DNA of 64,000 bases from NCBI RefSeq assembly GCF_046630445.1, contig NC_092339.1:314525501-314589500 (forward strand), in the 5' to 3' direction. This document shows positions 36,973-49,272 of the stretch, piece by piece. The stretch comes from Rutidosis leptorrhynchoides (lineage: Eukaryota; Streptophyta; Magnoliopsida; Asterales; Asteraceae). Each line of letters starts with the position of its first letter. Within the stretch, counting starts at the first letter, position 1. A program made the position numbers and the translations under genes. The notes under the pieces are model-generated. The model searched no databases and was not told where the DNA came from. It saw only the letters and a program-made list of their open reading frames with translations.

Positions 36973-37117
36973 TATATATAAACAGAAAACTTCCCAAAAA
37001 ACTGTCAGAAACGACCCTGGCACGGCGTGCCAGAAAATGGCACGACGTGCCACTTGACTTCTGTTTCCTACAGTCCTGATGTGGCACGGCGTGCCAGATA
37101 AATGGCACGACGTGCCA
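36973..37117 (-). promoter_or_regulatory. copia LTR promoter with four palindromes
   Basis: A TATATATA box lies at 36973-36980. Upstream in minus sense are four near-perfect palindromes: CTGGCACGGCGTGCCAG (37017-37033), TGGCACGACGTGCCA (37038-37052), TGGCACGGCGTGCCA (37082-37096) and TGGCACGACGTGCCA (37103-37117). The central base alternates G, A, G, A. The two pairs have centres 20 and 21 bp apart, about two helical turns. Their role in U3 control is inferred. Confidence 0.6.
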
Positions 37118-39597
37118 TTTTCCTTATGGTTTAGTAGCACAGTTTAACCCATTTCCTTGATCACCACGTTCACGTTTCGACTACCACAATCTATTTCACT
37201 CATTACGAACGTATATTCCACACTTCACCGAATACGTTTTAGAGTATCAATAGATCACTTACATTCTCTACTTAGCAAATCCAATTACACCAAAATCCTT
37301 GATTAGATGATAAATCACCAACAAATCCCCCTCCCCGGGGCGGAGCCACGTGTTACCCAGTGGGTGCACGTGACCTCACTCAAAAGAATTGATTCTAAAG
37401 GTAAAGAATTTCAGTTTACATCTTTGAAAGGTTGCCTATTAATTTTAGTCAACATACAAGCTTTACACTTCTCCGCTTAAATAAAAACTTGGTATCAAGT
37501 CTTCCTTAGACATTTCATGCTATCTTTTATAATGCACATGTCCCAAACGATCATGCCACAAACAGAATTTTTAACTAGAATTAATCATACAATCAGAATT
37601 CATGGCGATAGGAATATTTTTGAGATTAAGCATAAACATTCCATTGTTGTAATAGCCAAAAACCAATAAACACACCTCCTTTAGATAAGATATACTTATC
37701 AGATTCAAACACCTGCTTATATTCACATTTATTCAACATGGGATTAGAAATTAACTTCTTTCTTAAGTTAGATGCATACTGTTGGGACAATCTCCCACTC
37801 GAAGGAGACATTAAACAACCTTCGCCAAACCCATCAACTATGTTTAAACAAACCCACAATAACTCTAGACTAGCCGATTACCAACTCCTTTTGATACCGC
37901 CGGATGAGACACCCAAATCACGCCGCACTTCACTCGTTAGCCTACGAGCAAGTGAAGTCTTTCGACACCAAAAACACCGCTGAGCGATAATCCAATCTCA
38001 TATTACTAACTTGGGCCATCTCGGTTTCTATCGCCACCATCTTCCAACACGAAGATCATCTTCTTACACCAGAAGACCAATTGAAGTATGCGACTCTTCA
38101 ATTATAAGATTCTTCATGAGACTACAACGCCTCACCAATCACCCTAGACATGTCCAATCCCGAACACACATGTCAACGATCACCCTCGTACAGGATTTCA
38201 ACGTCTATCTATGATTTTCCTTCCCAACAATCAAAAAATCCAACAGACGCCCTCGTAGACTCTTCATCAAGGCTCCAGTGAGAACGCAATCACAACCTCG
38301 AAATCTACTAAGTTTTCAACTATCCGCTTTCTCGTTGGTTCACTGACCTCCTCATAGCTATGAATTTCACAAACCCATCTTCTCATCCCAAGCACGCTCC
38401 CATTGTACGAGTAAGAAATAAAACCGCGGCTACTCAAGAAGAAACTTGGTTTGTACCACCAGTCAGTCGCAAATTTCTTTGCCATCGGAGAGTAAAACAA
38501 GTACTCGAAGCCCTAGTGTTACCCGGAATCATCACACTAATCTTGAGAACTTTGGAGACAATGTCGCATAATCATCTCCACCACTCTACTAGTTAACTAA
38601 CTCCCACTAGCTCGATAACTTATGTCGGTTACCAAACTCATACCAAGTTCCCGACACCCTCAACGATCCTAGAAAGCTCAAGTTTTGGGACTTACAAGAT
38701 TATCCGCCCATCTTCCATCACCTAAAGACTCCTAATTGATCACCCTCGAAGAAAACCGCTCCTTTTGTTGAAACCTCAACCAAACCCGAGCAACCGTCGA
38801 ACTCGTTCTATTCGACACCCTTCGACAACCAATTTCCTTAGTGACAAGGAACTCTAATCTTCCCGCATACTCCATAGATCATGAAATATTGACTAAACAC
38901 CATTGGTCATCCCGTTTCCAAACCACAAGCATCAAACTTCCCCGATACTCCCACTATCGACTTTCAACCCGATGCATCTTGTTCATTATTCAACCGCTCT
39001 AAACCGAGAGAGAAACACCCTCCTAAGCTTCCATAACAAACCCACATCTTTGAAAACATAGCTCGCATTGCTCGAAGTTTCTGAGACGAAACCATCTCAA
39101 GTTGCACCATCAAACCCGAAAAACTTCATCCTGAAAACTGCCCAGATTCGAAAAATCATATCTCAAGATCCAACGGTCAGATCAGCCTCAAATATTTACC
39201 ACATGTAGAGCAGTAAGTCTACTATCAACACACAAAAAATCAAATCGATCCAACGGTTAACGAACCCGTTACAAATTTTCTACTACAGCAGCTCCTGGAA
39301 CTCCGAATTTGATACTTCAATCATTCTTTCGCACGAGATCGCGAAGAAAGAGAACTCAGATCCAAGAATCAATACCCGAATCTTGTGTGATCAACTCTCC
39401 CGGATACATAGACATATCTATGAGTTCATCGCGACCAACTGAGTCATCTAGTTTCGATACATGTTGCAAGACAAATCCTTAAGCCCGTCGTTTTAATTAC
39501 ACTGATGAAAGAACCGATTCATCAACCATATCGAAAACACTCGCTTTCAATTCGCCATCGTGCCCGAACTCGTAACCTTGAAGCTCTTGATACCACT

Positions 39598-39726
39598 TGT
39601 TAGGATTTAGGACCCAAACAAGAACATGTGATTGTGGTATCGTCAATCACAAACAACCCACGAACGACAAACGAATAATTAAAGCATAAGAACGATAAAT
39701 AAAAGCATAAAAAGACACAAGGATTT
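39598..39726 (-). repeat. Start of the 5' LTR of the decayed copia, cut by the gypsy insertion
   Basis: TGTTAGGATTTAGG begins two bases from the primer site (CTTGATACCACT on the plus strand). The sequence runs 129 bp until the TGTAATGACCC start of the outer gypsy element. The 39722-39726 pentamer GATTT should be that element's target duplication; its partner lies outside the window. Confidence 0.65.
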
Positions 39727-42700
39727 TGTAATGACCCTGGATTTTCTAACATTTAATTAATAATATTTATTATTAATGCTTGCGTGTTAATGAATGTATT
39801 TCTATACATTTACTTGCTACCGTACTTGACTTTACATGCCCCACTAGTCCTGGTGACACATGAACTTTTCACGAATAATATTCTGGATATTATTTGCACT
39901 CATAATTAAGTTTTATTAATTATTTTTAATTAACTAAGGTTACTAGTTAATTACTTGGGCTTTGTTTATTTAATTGTTACTTACTTACATACTTGGGCTT
40001 TATGAATGTTAATGGACTTAGAAGCCCACCCTACATCCTTAATGGATTATTTAGCCCATCTTATTATGCAAGTATCATACTTAGACTTAACTAGATTAAT
40101 TAACTAGTGAAGGAATCTAGTTACTTGTATCAATTACACCTTGTTCCCATGCAAACCCACTTTATTACCATTTTGAGCCATATGCATGCAAAGAACTAGT
40201 GGGCTTTTCCCTTCCCCCTTTGATCCCTTGACCGTCGACCATACAAGGAGTAAAGGGAGGCTTTGTTTCAATTTTTGTATTACTTAGTTGCTAGTTTCCT
40301 TTCATTTTCTCTCACACACAAAATACTTCACATTTTTCTCTCAAAGTTCTCTCTCAAATTGTGAGTTTCTTTCAAGACTTTTCTTCTCTTTTCCTTGTCT
40401 TAAAACCGAAACATAAAGCACTCATCATCATCATTCTTTTGCTTGTTTGTTACTTGTTCTTGTTTGTGGTTTACTTACTTGTTATTGTAGTTGTTACTTA
40501 CTAGTTATTAAGAATCAAACTCTCTAGTTTGTTCTTCATTTTATCTTGTTCATACAAGAACATACAAGAACATAAACTTTCTAGTTTATGTTTTACACTT
40601 AATGCTTTAAAAGATTGAAAGTTCATGAATTAAAATCATACTTGTAGTTCATGTTGTAAACTTAAAGTTTACTTTCTTAAAGATCAAAGCCTTGGCTTGA
40701 ATCTTTAAAAGTATGAACAACCATGAACTTATAACTTGTAAACTTAGTTTATTTCTTCATTTGTTCATGTTTTAAATTTCGTGATTTTGGCTTTGTTGGT
40801 CAAGATTTACTAGTTAGTCTTGATCTCATTTTTATTGAACTAAAGTTAACTTTGTAAGTTCAAGAACATGGAAGTATAACTTTCTAGTTATAACTTCATA
40901 TACTTGTGTTAGATCTAAGTTTCTATAGGTTATGGTCTTCTTAATTTGTTATAAATAAGAGCTTGTAAGCTTACATACACTTTACAAGATGAGAATCTAA
41001 GTTTCATAACTTATGGTTTCATTAAAGTAAAGATTCAAGTATTATGACTTAGGATTTAACTTAGTAACTTTAGATCTAGACTTTTGGGTCTTGGATCTTC
41101 AAGATCTAACTAAGAACTATGTTCTACAACTTAAGATCTTGATTATTTAGTTTACTTTCAAGTTTGTAGCTTAATATTACTTTTAGAGTTCATGTATGTG
41201 TCGGATCTAAGATCTTGATGTAACTTTGGTTCATCAAACTACTTGCAATACTTAATTGAGTTGTGCTACTTATCTTAGACTTACACTTGTTTTATGATGG
41301 TCAAAACTTGGTAAAGATGATGTAAACACATCAACGAGTTGTACACTTGAAGCTATATGCATCAAGGATGAGAACCGTGATGAACATCAAGCACCAAGAA
41401 CCCATCGGAACACACTGTTTACTATTTTCTGGAACTGATAAGAAAACCTGGGCTACTGTAAAGTTTATTTTCAGTTATCTCTGTTCGAGTAGATAATTTT
41501 TCGTTTAAGACTCGCCTTAATCCGAGTTACGGTTTAGGATCTATGGCCCTCTGAACGTCACTATGTCCTTTTAACGTTGTGCTGAAAAATTCTGACCTAC
41601 TCGCACTTAAACCATCACCACGGTCAAACAAAGACGAGTTTGCTTCTGGAATTTTTTACAGCAACTAAAGGACTCATATACGGAGCCATGGCCACTGGTC
41701 TCACCTCATTTCAGTAGGTATAGAGGCAGTGGCGACTGACCGAAGTCAGCCTTTGTTTTAAACTCTTTTCTAGAATGAAACATACTTTATACTTTTGTTT
41801 GATGATGAATGATGATGACCCTTAAGACCTAATTTACATACTTTTAAACCTAATGGTACGATTTACTGACTTAGTAACTTTTGACTTAGGTTGAGGACCT
41901 TTCGGACAAACGTACTTGCTTACTTTTCTCGAGTCAACTTTACTACTACTTTTCCACTGTGAGTTATAGCATCCCTTTTTTACTTTAACTATTTTAGGAA
42001 CTGAGAATACATGCGCATTTTACGTTTTACATACTAGGCATGAGTACTTAAACTTTATATATGTGTGGGTTATACAACGGCATAAACATTCCCTTTAGCT
42101 CGGTAACGTTTAGTCATTGGTTTTTGAACCGGTGAACGCGAATCTTAGATATGGATCCATAGGGTTTGACATCCCCACTCGGGCTAGTAGCGCTAGCATT
42201 TAACGGTTGTTTAATACTTCGTAAACATATGCACTCACCAAGTGTACTTTTAGGGGGTGATAAACGTTAAGTTAGTTACCAAGTGCCCACGGTTAAACAT
42301 ATACTTTACATACTGTTTTGAAACGCTCTTTGTAGCACTGAAATCTCGTGGCCTACCTTACATTACTGTTATACTTAAACTATAGCTCACCAACATTCGT
42401 GTTGACATTTTTAAGCATGTTTTTCTCAGGTGCTTAAGGTTGCTTGCTTCCGTTGTTGTACTAGTCATGCTTTGTAGACACCCGCTGCGTTTGTTAGAGT
42501 TGTCACCGCATGAAACATTTTATCTTGCATTCAAACTTTATTACTGTTGAACAATGATTTGTAACGACCTAAGGGTCACGTACTATTATCCTTGCTTCTA
42601 TTCATAGAAGCATACTTTTGGATGTAAAACATTTGACGTTGGTTATGATGTCACCTTTTATCATGAATGCAAGCTTGTTTTGAAACCGCATATAGTATTT

Positions 42701-42761
42701 GACCTTGTAATGATCCTGTTGTTGATGATTCGTACACGATGATTTTGTACAGGGCATCACA
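39727..42761 (+). repeat. 5' LTR of the outer gypsy element
   Basis: It is 3035 bp, from TGTAATGACCCTGG to GGGCATCACA, and is repeated from 61856 onward. CT-rich leader-like sequence lies at 40300-40385. The motif shared by the long LTRs is at 42385-42457 in plus orientation, 304 nt from the LTR end. Confidence 0.92.
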
Positions 42762-42763
42762 TT

Positions 42764-42775
42764 TGGTATCAGAGC
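42764..42775 (+). other. Primer binding site, Met-tRNA type
   Basis: TGGTATCAGAGC lies two bases after the LTR and is the standard initiator Met-tRNA complement in plant gypsy elements. About 330 bp of leader without a gene follows. Confidence 0.9.
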
Positions 42776-43106
42776 ATTGGTTGTAGGGAACTAGGATGCA
42801 TTAGTGAGTCTGGACCGACCCGAGTAGGATTCACTAATAGGACTAATCTACAACTTGCTAGTTTACTTGTTTCCGCTGAACTTACCGCATGCTGCTGCTT
42901 ACTTTTACTGCGATATGCCGTATGCTACTTGTTTTCACTACTGCATGCCATTATTTGCTTTCGATTGCATACTACTTCTGTACGATTCGTTATTATTGTC
43001 ATGCTACTTACTGCTATACATGATTTAGACTGTCGTAGTTACTTTGCCTAATACGTGCTTGCTTTATGACTTACTGACGTGGAAAAAGTTATTTTTCCTT
43101 GTTCAG

Positions 43107-43976
43107 ATGTCGGATATTCCACCTGTCATCATTTTGGACAGTGACTCAGACTCGTTCGCCACTTCACCGACCGTTGTTTCCGATTCCCAGATGCCGTCGT
43201 CGACACCCACCAGTGACCCTGGCGCTTCATCCTCTGGTGCCAGTAGTCATGCACCTGCCCCAGTGGTTACCTCTAACGGAGCCGAGGACCTCCAGGAGAT
43301 TCCAGATCCACTTGCCCCCGGACCCTCGGAGCCACAGCACCATCCCGGCGGTGTTGTGATTCCCGCGGATCTTGGGGAAGGTCCAGTCCGTAATGAGCAT
43401 AACCATTGGTGCCGACGCGCTCCTGATGGACGTCTCGTACCGATCGGACCTGCCAGATACCGACAGATGATGGCTGCCCAAGGAGAGCCACTCGTGCAGC
43501 CACCCCCAGTCGATCTAGACTACCCATCATCCTCCGACTCTTTATCCGATGACACCTCCTCAGACGACTCCAGTGACGATGATTCTGATGAGGACCCTGA
43601 TGATGCACCTGTACAGCCACCCTCCACCCCGCGGAAGAAGTGGTACCGTTTCGATGGTACCATCATTCCAGGGATTAACGGAGGTCGAGCATTCACTGAC
43701 GCATATGGTCGGCGTCGTAGGGTTACCGCCAGTAAGCGGCTTGTGCCGTACCCTGCTGATCCTTTTGTGCGTAAGCCTTACCGCTTTGCAGCCTCTACTT
43801 CTGGAGCCAGACCGTCTGCACCACCGGCACCACCTGCACCACCAGCATCGCCTGCCCCACCATCTCCCACTGTCGAGGAACTGACAAGGGAGGTGGAGAT
43901 CCTCCGTGCTCGGGTAGTTGAGCTCGAGGACCAGATGTCTCATGTATTGGACATCCTACACCCACCATCACCGTAG
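43107..43976 (+). CDS. Accessory ORF upstream of gag: acidic, proline-rich, coiled-coil protein
   Basis: This is an open frame of 289 residues between the primer site and gag, not part of the usual gag-pol. I chose the Met at 43107 (MSDIPPVIILDSDSD) rather than 43044. Features in order are: a SUMO-interaction-like VIIL-DSDSD (residues 7-15); a Ser/Pro-rich stretch; a very acidic Ser/Asp run near residues 130-170; a basic and aromatic block (RKKWYRFDGTIIPGINGG, YGRRRR); a (PPA)n stretch; and a C-terminal coiled coil (VEELTREVEILRARVVELED). The segment is markedly more GC-rich than its surroundings. I do not recognise its function. A regulatory or assembly role would be inference. Confidence 0.75.
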   Translation: MSDIPPVIILDSDSDSFATSPTVVSDSQMPSSTPTSDPGASSSGASSHAPAPVVTSNGAEDLQEIPDPLAPGPSEPQHHPGGVVIPADLGEGPVRNEHNHWCRRAPDGRLVPIGPARYRQMMAAQGEPLVQPPPVDLDYPSSSDSLSDDTSSDDSSDDDSDEDPDDAPVQPPSTPRKKWYRFDGTIIPGINGGRAFTDAYGRRRRVTASKRLVPYPADPFVRKPYRFAASTSGARPSAPPAPPAPPASPAPPSPTVEELTREVEILRARVVELEDQMSHVLDILHPPSP

Positions 43977-44276
43977 GTCTTTTGTAGTAGATTTCATTAT
44001 GTAATCTCATTTGTAGTTTTATGTTTCACTTATGTATTGTACGAACCTATGCAGATGTATGCAACTTATTATTATTAATGAATGGAACTTTGCGTTATTT
44101 AATTCTTGCACGGTGTTCTATTTACGTTACTGTATGATGATTCTGTGGTATTTGTACCTGGTTGCATTACTTAATAAACATGTGATGTGTTGATTCCATG
44201 TTGGTTACCATATACTGTATTATTACTATTTGAATACCGGATTTTGACTTGAGTTAAAATTTTTGTTTAGAACATC

Positions 44277-45980
44277 ATGGCCAACGGAAGATCCACACCG
44301 ACCACAGCCCAAATCGAGGAAATGATCAATGAACGAGTCGCCGCAGCTTTAGCAGAAATGAACCCCCAAGCTCCACCGCCACTGGTTATCCAGCCCATTC
44401 GTAATGGGTGCACATACAAAGAGTTTCAAAGCTGCTAACCCCACAACTTTAGTGGAACAGAGGGGCCGATTGGTCTCACTGGATGGTTTGAGAAATTAGA
44501 ATCTGTGTTTCGAGTTAGTAACTGCTCAGAGGTGAACAAAACCAAGTTTGCCTCATGTACGCTGTCTGACGGTGCACTAACATGGTGAAACACGTTGGCT
44601 CAAGCAAAGGGTATTGATGAGGCGTCTGCTACCCCATGAGAGGAATTCAAAGGGACCCTGATTGAGGAATATTGCCCTAGGACCGAGATCCAGAAGATGG
44701 AGATTGAGTTTATGCAGTTGAAGGTTGTGGGAAACGATCTCGATGGTTACAATCGTAGGTATTTGGAACTAGCCCTGATGTGTCCTACCATGGTTACCCC
44801 GGAGTTCAAGCGTATGGAGATATAATTGTGGGGACTTTCTAAGTCCATTAAGGGAAATGTCACCTCGTCTAAGCCACCCAATGTCCCGGAAGCAATGCGC
44901 ATGGCGCATACCTTAATGAACCAAATCATCATCGATGAACCGGAGAAGGCTAAGTCCGAAGCGGGTAGTAGTGATAAGCGTAAGTGGGATAACAACAATG
45001 GTAGAGCCTATGATCAAAGCCCGGCAAAGCGACATGAGGGTTTCAAAGGAAATAACAACGGTGGGAATCCCAATCCGAACACCAACTCAAACCCCAACTA
45101 CAAGGGTACCCTACAGCAATGCAAGAGGTGCTACAAGCACCATACCGGGTATTGTAATGTGGTTTGTGAAAAGTGCCAACGGACTGGACATATCGGTAAG
45201 GACTGCAAGGTTACCACCCTGAATGTGAAGGCGAACCCCAATGGACCAAAAAAGTGCTACGAATGCGGACAGACGGGCCACTTCATAAATGCGTGTCCCA
45301 ACAAAAGAAAGGACGGCGGACCACCACGTGGCAGAGCTTTCAACGTTAATGCAAGGGACGCTCGTGAGAACCCCGACTTGGTGACAGGTATATTCACTAT
45401 CAATAATCTATTAGCTTCTGTCCTATTTGATACTGGTGCCGATAGAAGTTATGTATGTAGACACTTTTGCGATAAGATTAATTGGTCATTATTTCCTTTA
45501 AATGAGAGTATGCTTGTAGAGGTAGCCAATGGAAAACTTGAGAAAGTTGACCATATTAGTCGAGGAGCCATTATCAACATAGCTGGTGTGGATTTCAAGA
45601 TTAACCTGATACCCATTAAGTTGGAAAGATTTAATGTTATTGTCGGTATGGACTGGTTGACCAAGATAAGGGCCGACATTATCTGTGGAGATAAAGCTCT
45701 TCGTATACCGCACGGAGACGGCGAGCCACTGATCATATACGGAGAGAGATGTACCTCGAAGCTGAACCTCATTAGTTGCGTGAAAGTGCAAAAGATCATG
45801 AAGAAAGGATGTCTTACTGTGCTAGCACATGGGAAAACATTAGAAACCTAGGTGAAGAGTGTGAACGATGTTCGAATTGTGAACGAGTTTTCCGATGTCT
45901 TTCTGGAGGAATTGCCTGGATTACCGCCACCAAGAGCAATAGAATTTCAGATTGATTTAGTGCCAGGAGCTGCACCTGTA
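44277..45980 (+). pseudogene. gag and protease of the outer gypsy element
   Basis: It starts at the ATG at 44277 (MANGRSTPTTAQIEEMI). The gag capsid block GWFEKLESVFRVSNC lies near 44480-44525. Two zinc-knuckle segments follow at about 45118-45300 (CKRCYKHHTGYC with CQRTGHIGKDC, and CYECGQTGHFINACP), then the aspartic protease FDTGADRSYV near 45427-45456. The upstream gag frame is broken and the part from about 44826 is open. The younger element follows immediately. Confidence 0.88.
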
Positions 45981-45985
45981 GCTCG

Positions 45986-48900
45986 TGAAATGTCCCGTTC
46001 TTATTGATTAAAAACGTTCCATATTAATTGATTTCGTTGCGAGGTTTTGACCTCTATATGAGACGTTTTTCAAAGACTGCATTCATTTTTAAAACAAACC
46101 ATAACCTTTATTTCATAAATAAAGGTTTAAAAAGCTTTTCGTAGATTATCAAATAATGATAATCTAAAATATCCTGTTTACACACGACCAATACATAATG
46201 GTTTACAATACAAATATGTTACATCGAAATCAGTTTCTTGAATGCAGCTTTTACACAATTTCATACAAACATGGACTCCAAATCTTGTCCTTATTTTAGT
46301 ATGCAACAGCGGAAGCTCTTAATATTCACCTGAGAATAAACATGCTTTAAACGTCAACAAAAATGTTGGTGAGTTATAGGTTTAACCTATATATATCAAA
46401 TCGTAACAATAGATCACAAGATTTCATATTTCAATACACATCCCATACATAGAGATAAAAATCATTCATATGGTGAACACCTGGTAACCGACATTAACAA
46501 GATGCATATATAAGAATATCCCCATCATTCCGGGACACCCTTCGGATATGATATAAATTTCGAAGTACTAAAGCATCCGGTACTTTGGATGGGGTTTGTT
46601 AGGCCCAATAGATCTATCTTTAGGATTCGCGTCAATTAGGGTGTCTGTTCCCTAATTCTTAGATTACCAGACTTAATAAAAAGGGACATATTCGATTTCG
46701 ATAATTCAACCATAGAATGTAGTTTCACGTACTTGTGTCTATTTTGTAAATCATTTATAAAACCTGCATGTATTCTCATCCCAAAAATATTAGATTTTAA
46801 AAGTGGGACTATAACTCACTTTCACAGATTTTTACTTCGTCGGGAAGTAAGACTTGGCCACTGGTTGATTCACGAACCTATAACAATATATACATATATA
46901 TCAAAGTATGTTCAAAATATATTTACAACACTTTTAATATATTTTGATGTTTTAAGTTTATTAAGTCAGCTGTCCTCGTTAGTAACCTACAACTAGTTGT
47001 CCACAGTTAGATGTACAGAAATAAATCGATAAATATTATCCTGAATCAATCCACGAACCAGTGTATACATATCTCAGTATTGATCACAACTCAAACTATA
47101 TATATTTTGGAATCAACCTCAACCCTGTATAGCTAACTCCAACATTCACATATAGAGTGTCTATGGTTGTTCCGAAATATATATAGATGTGTCGACATGA
47201 TAGGTCGAAACATTGTATACGTGTCTATGGTATCTCAAGATTACATAATATACAATACAAGTTGATTAAGTTATGGTTGGAATAGATTTGTTACCAATTT
47301 TCACGTAGCTAAAATGAGAAAAATTATCCAATCTTGTTTTACCCATAACTTCTTCATTTTAAAATCCGTTTTGAGTGAATCAAATTGCTATGGTTTCATA
47401 TTGAACTCTATTTTATGAATCTAAACAGAAAAGTATAGGTTTATAGTCGGAAAAATAAGTTACAAGTCGTTTTTGTAAAGGTAGTCATTTCAGTCGAAAG
47501 AACGACGTCTAGATGACCATTTTAGAAAACATACTTCCACTTTGAGTTTAATCATAATTTTTGGATATAGTTTCATGTTCATAATAAAAATCATTTTCTC
47601 AGAATAACAACTTTAAAATCAAAGTTTATCATAGTTTTTAATTAACTAACCCAAAACAGCCCGCGGTGTTACTACGACGGCGTAAATCCGGTTTTACGGT
47701 GTTTTTCGTGTTTCCAGGTTTTAAATCATTAAGTTAGCATATCATATAGATATAGAACATGTGTTTAGTTGATTTTAAAAGTCAAGTTAGAAGGATTAAC
47801 TTTTGTTTGCGAACAAGTTTAGAATTAACTAAACTATGTTCTAGTGATTACAAGTTTAAACCTTCGAATAAGATAGCTTTATATGTATGAATCGAATGAT
47901 GTTATGAACATCATTACTACCTTAAGTTCCTTGGATAAACCTACTGGAAAAGAGAAAAATGGATCTAGATTCAATGGATCCTTGGATGGCTCAAAGTTCT
48001 TGAAGCAGAATCATGACACGAAAACAAGTTCAAGTAAGATCATCACTTGAAATAAGATTGTTATAGTTATAGAAATTGAACCAAAGTTTGAATATGATTA
48101 TTACCTTGTATTAGAATGATAACCTACTGTAAGAAACAAAGATTTCTTGAGGTTGGATGATCACCTTACAAGATTGGAAGTGAGCTAGCAAACTTGAAAG
48201 TATTCTTGATTTTATGAAACTAGAACTTTTGGAATTTATGAAGAACACTTAGAACTTGAAGATAGAACTTGAGAGAGATCAATTAGATGAAAAAAATTGA
48301 AGAATGAAAGTGTTTGTAGGTGTTTTTGGTCGTTGGTGTATGGATTAGATATAAAGGATATGTAATTTTGTTTTCATGTAAATAAGTCATGAATGATTAC
48401 TCATATTTTTGTAATTTTATGAGATATTTCATGCTAGTTGCCAAATGATGGTTCCCACATGTGTTAGGTGACTCACATGGGCTGCTAAGAGCTGATCATT
48501 GGAGTGTATATACCAATAGTACATACATCTAAAAGCTGTGTATTGTACGAGTACGAATACGGGTGCATACGAGTAGAATTGTTGATGAAACTGAACGAGG
48601 ATGTAATTGTAAGCATTTTTGTTAAGTAGAAGTATTTTGATAAGTGTATTGAAGTCTTTCAAAAGTGTATAAATACATATTAAAACACTACATGTATATA
48701 CATTTTAACTGAGTCGTTAAGTCATCGTTAGTCGTTACATGTAAGTGTTGTTTTGAAACCTTTATGTTAACGATCTTGTTAAATGTTGTTAACCCAATGT
48801 TTATAATATCAAATGAGATTTTAAATTATTATATTATCATGATATTATCATGTATGAATATCTCTTAATATGATATATATACATTAAATGTCTTTACAAC

Positions 48901-49237
48901 GATAATCGTTACATATATGTCTCGTTTAAAAATCATTAAGTTGGTAGTCTTGTTTTTACATATGTAGTTCATTGTTAATATACTTAATGATATGTTTACT
49001 TATCATAGTATCATGTTAACTATATATATATATCCATTATATGTCATCATATAGTTTTTACAAGTTTTAACGTTCGTGAATCACCGGTCAACTTGGGTGG
49101 TCAATTGTCTATATGAAACATATTTCAATTAATCAAGTCTTAACAAGTTTGATTGCTTAACATGTTGGAAACATTTAATCATGTAAATATCAATCTCAAT
49201 TAATATATATAAACATGGAAAAGTTCGGGTCACTACA
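45986..49237 (-). repeat. 3' LTR of the inner gypsy element
   Basis: It begins TGAAATGTCCCG and ends GGGTCACTACA on the plus strand. The shared motif lies at 46307-46375, 321 nt from its 3' end in minus sense. A near-palindrome, CGTAAATCCGGTTTTACG, lies at 47681-47698. The short open frames inside it recur in the other LTR and are not genes. Confidence 0.95.
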
Positions 49238-49272
49238 GTACCTACCCGTTAAATAAATTTCGTCCCGAAATT

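Larger units (their letters stand above)
36770..39726 (-). mobile_element. Decayed Ty1-copia element, minus strand
   Basis: This is an old element with much of its interior lost. The 3' LTR (about 36770-37323) ends ATCACCAACA before a polypurine-type tract (AATCCCCCT at 37324-37332). Fragments of the protease to GAG-pre-integrase region are readable on the minus strand: YKQVFESDKYILSKGGVFIGF near 37655-37725, and WHDRLGHVHYKR near 37530-37565. A primer site, TGGTATCAAGAGC on the minus strand, lies at about 39583-39595, and the 5' LTR starts at 39598. That LTR is cut at 39726 by the outer gypsy insertion and should resume beyond the window. The rest of 37860-39590 has no open frame. It is badly broken. 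Confidence 0.75.

Noticed and set aside
36898-37140. 80-codon minus-strand ORF
   Set aside because: It covers the palindrome cluster of a copia LTR; no motif or homology recognised.
37738-38596. Plus-strand ORFs in the decayed copia
   Set aside because: They oppose the readable minus-strand copia fragments and show no domain.
43227-44010. Several 70-127 codon open frames opposite or beside the accessory ORF
   Set aside because: They are shadow frames produced by GC-rich, low-stop sequence; compositions rich in Arg, Trp and His with no motifs.
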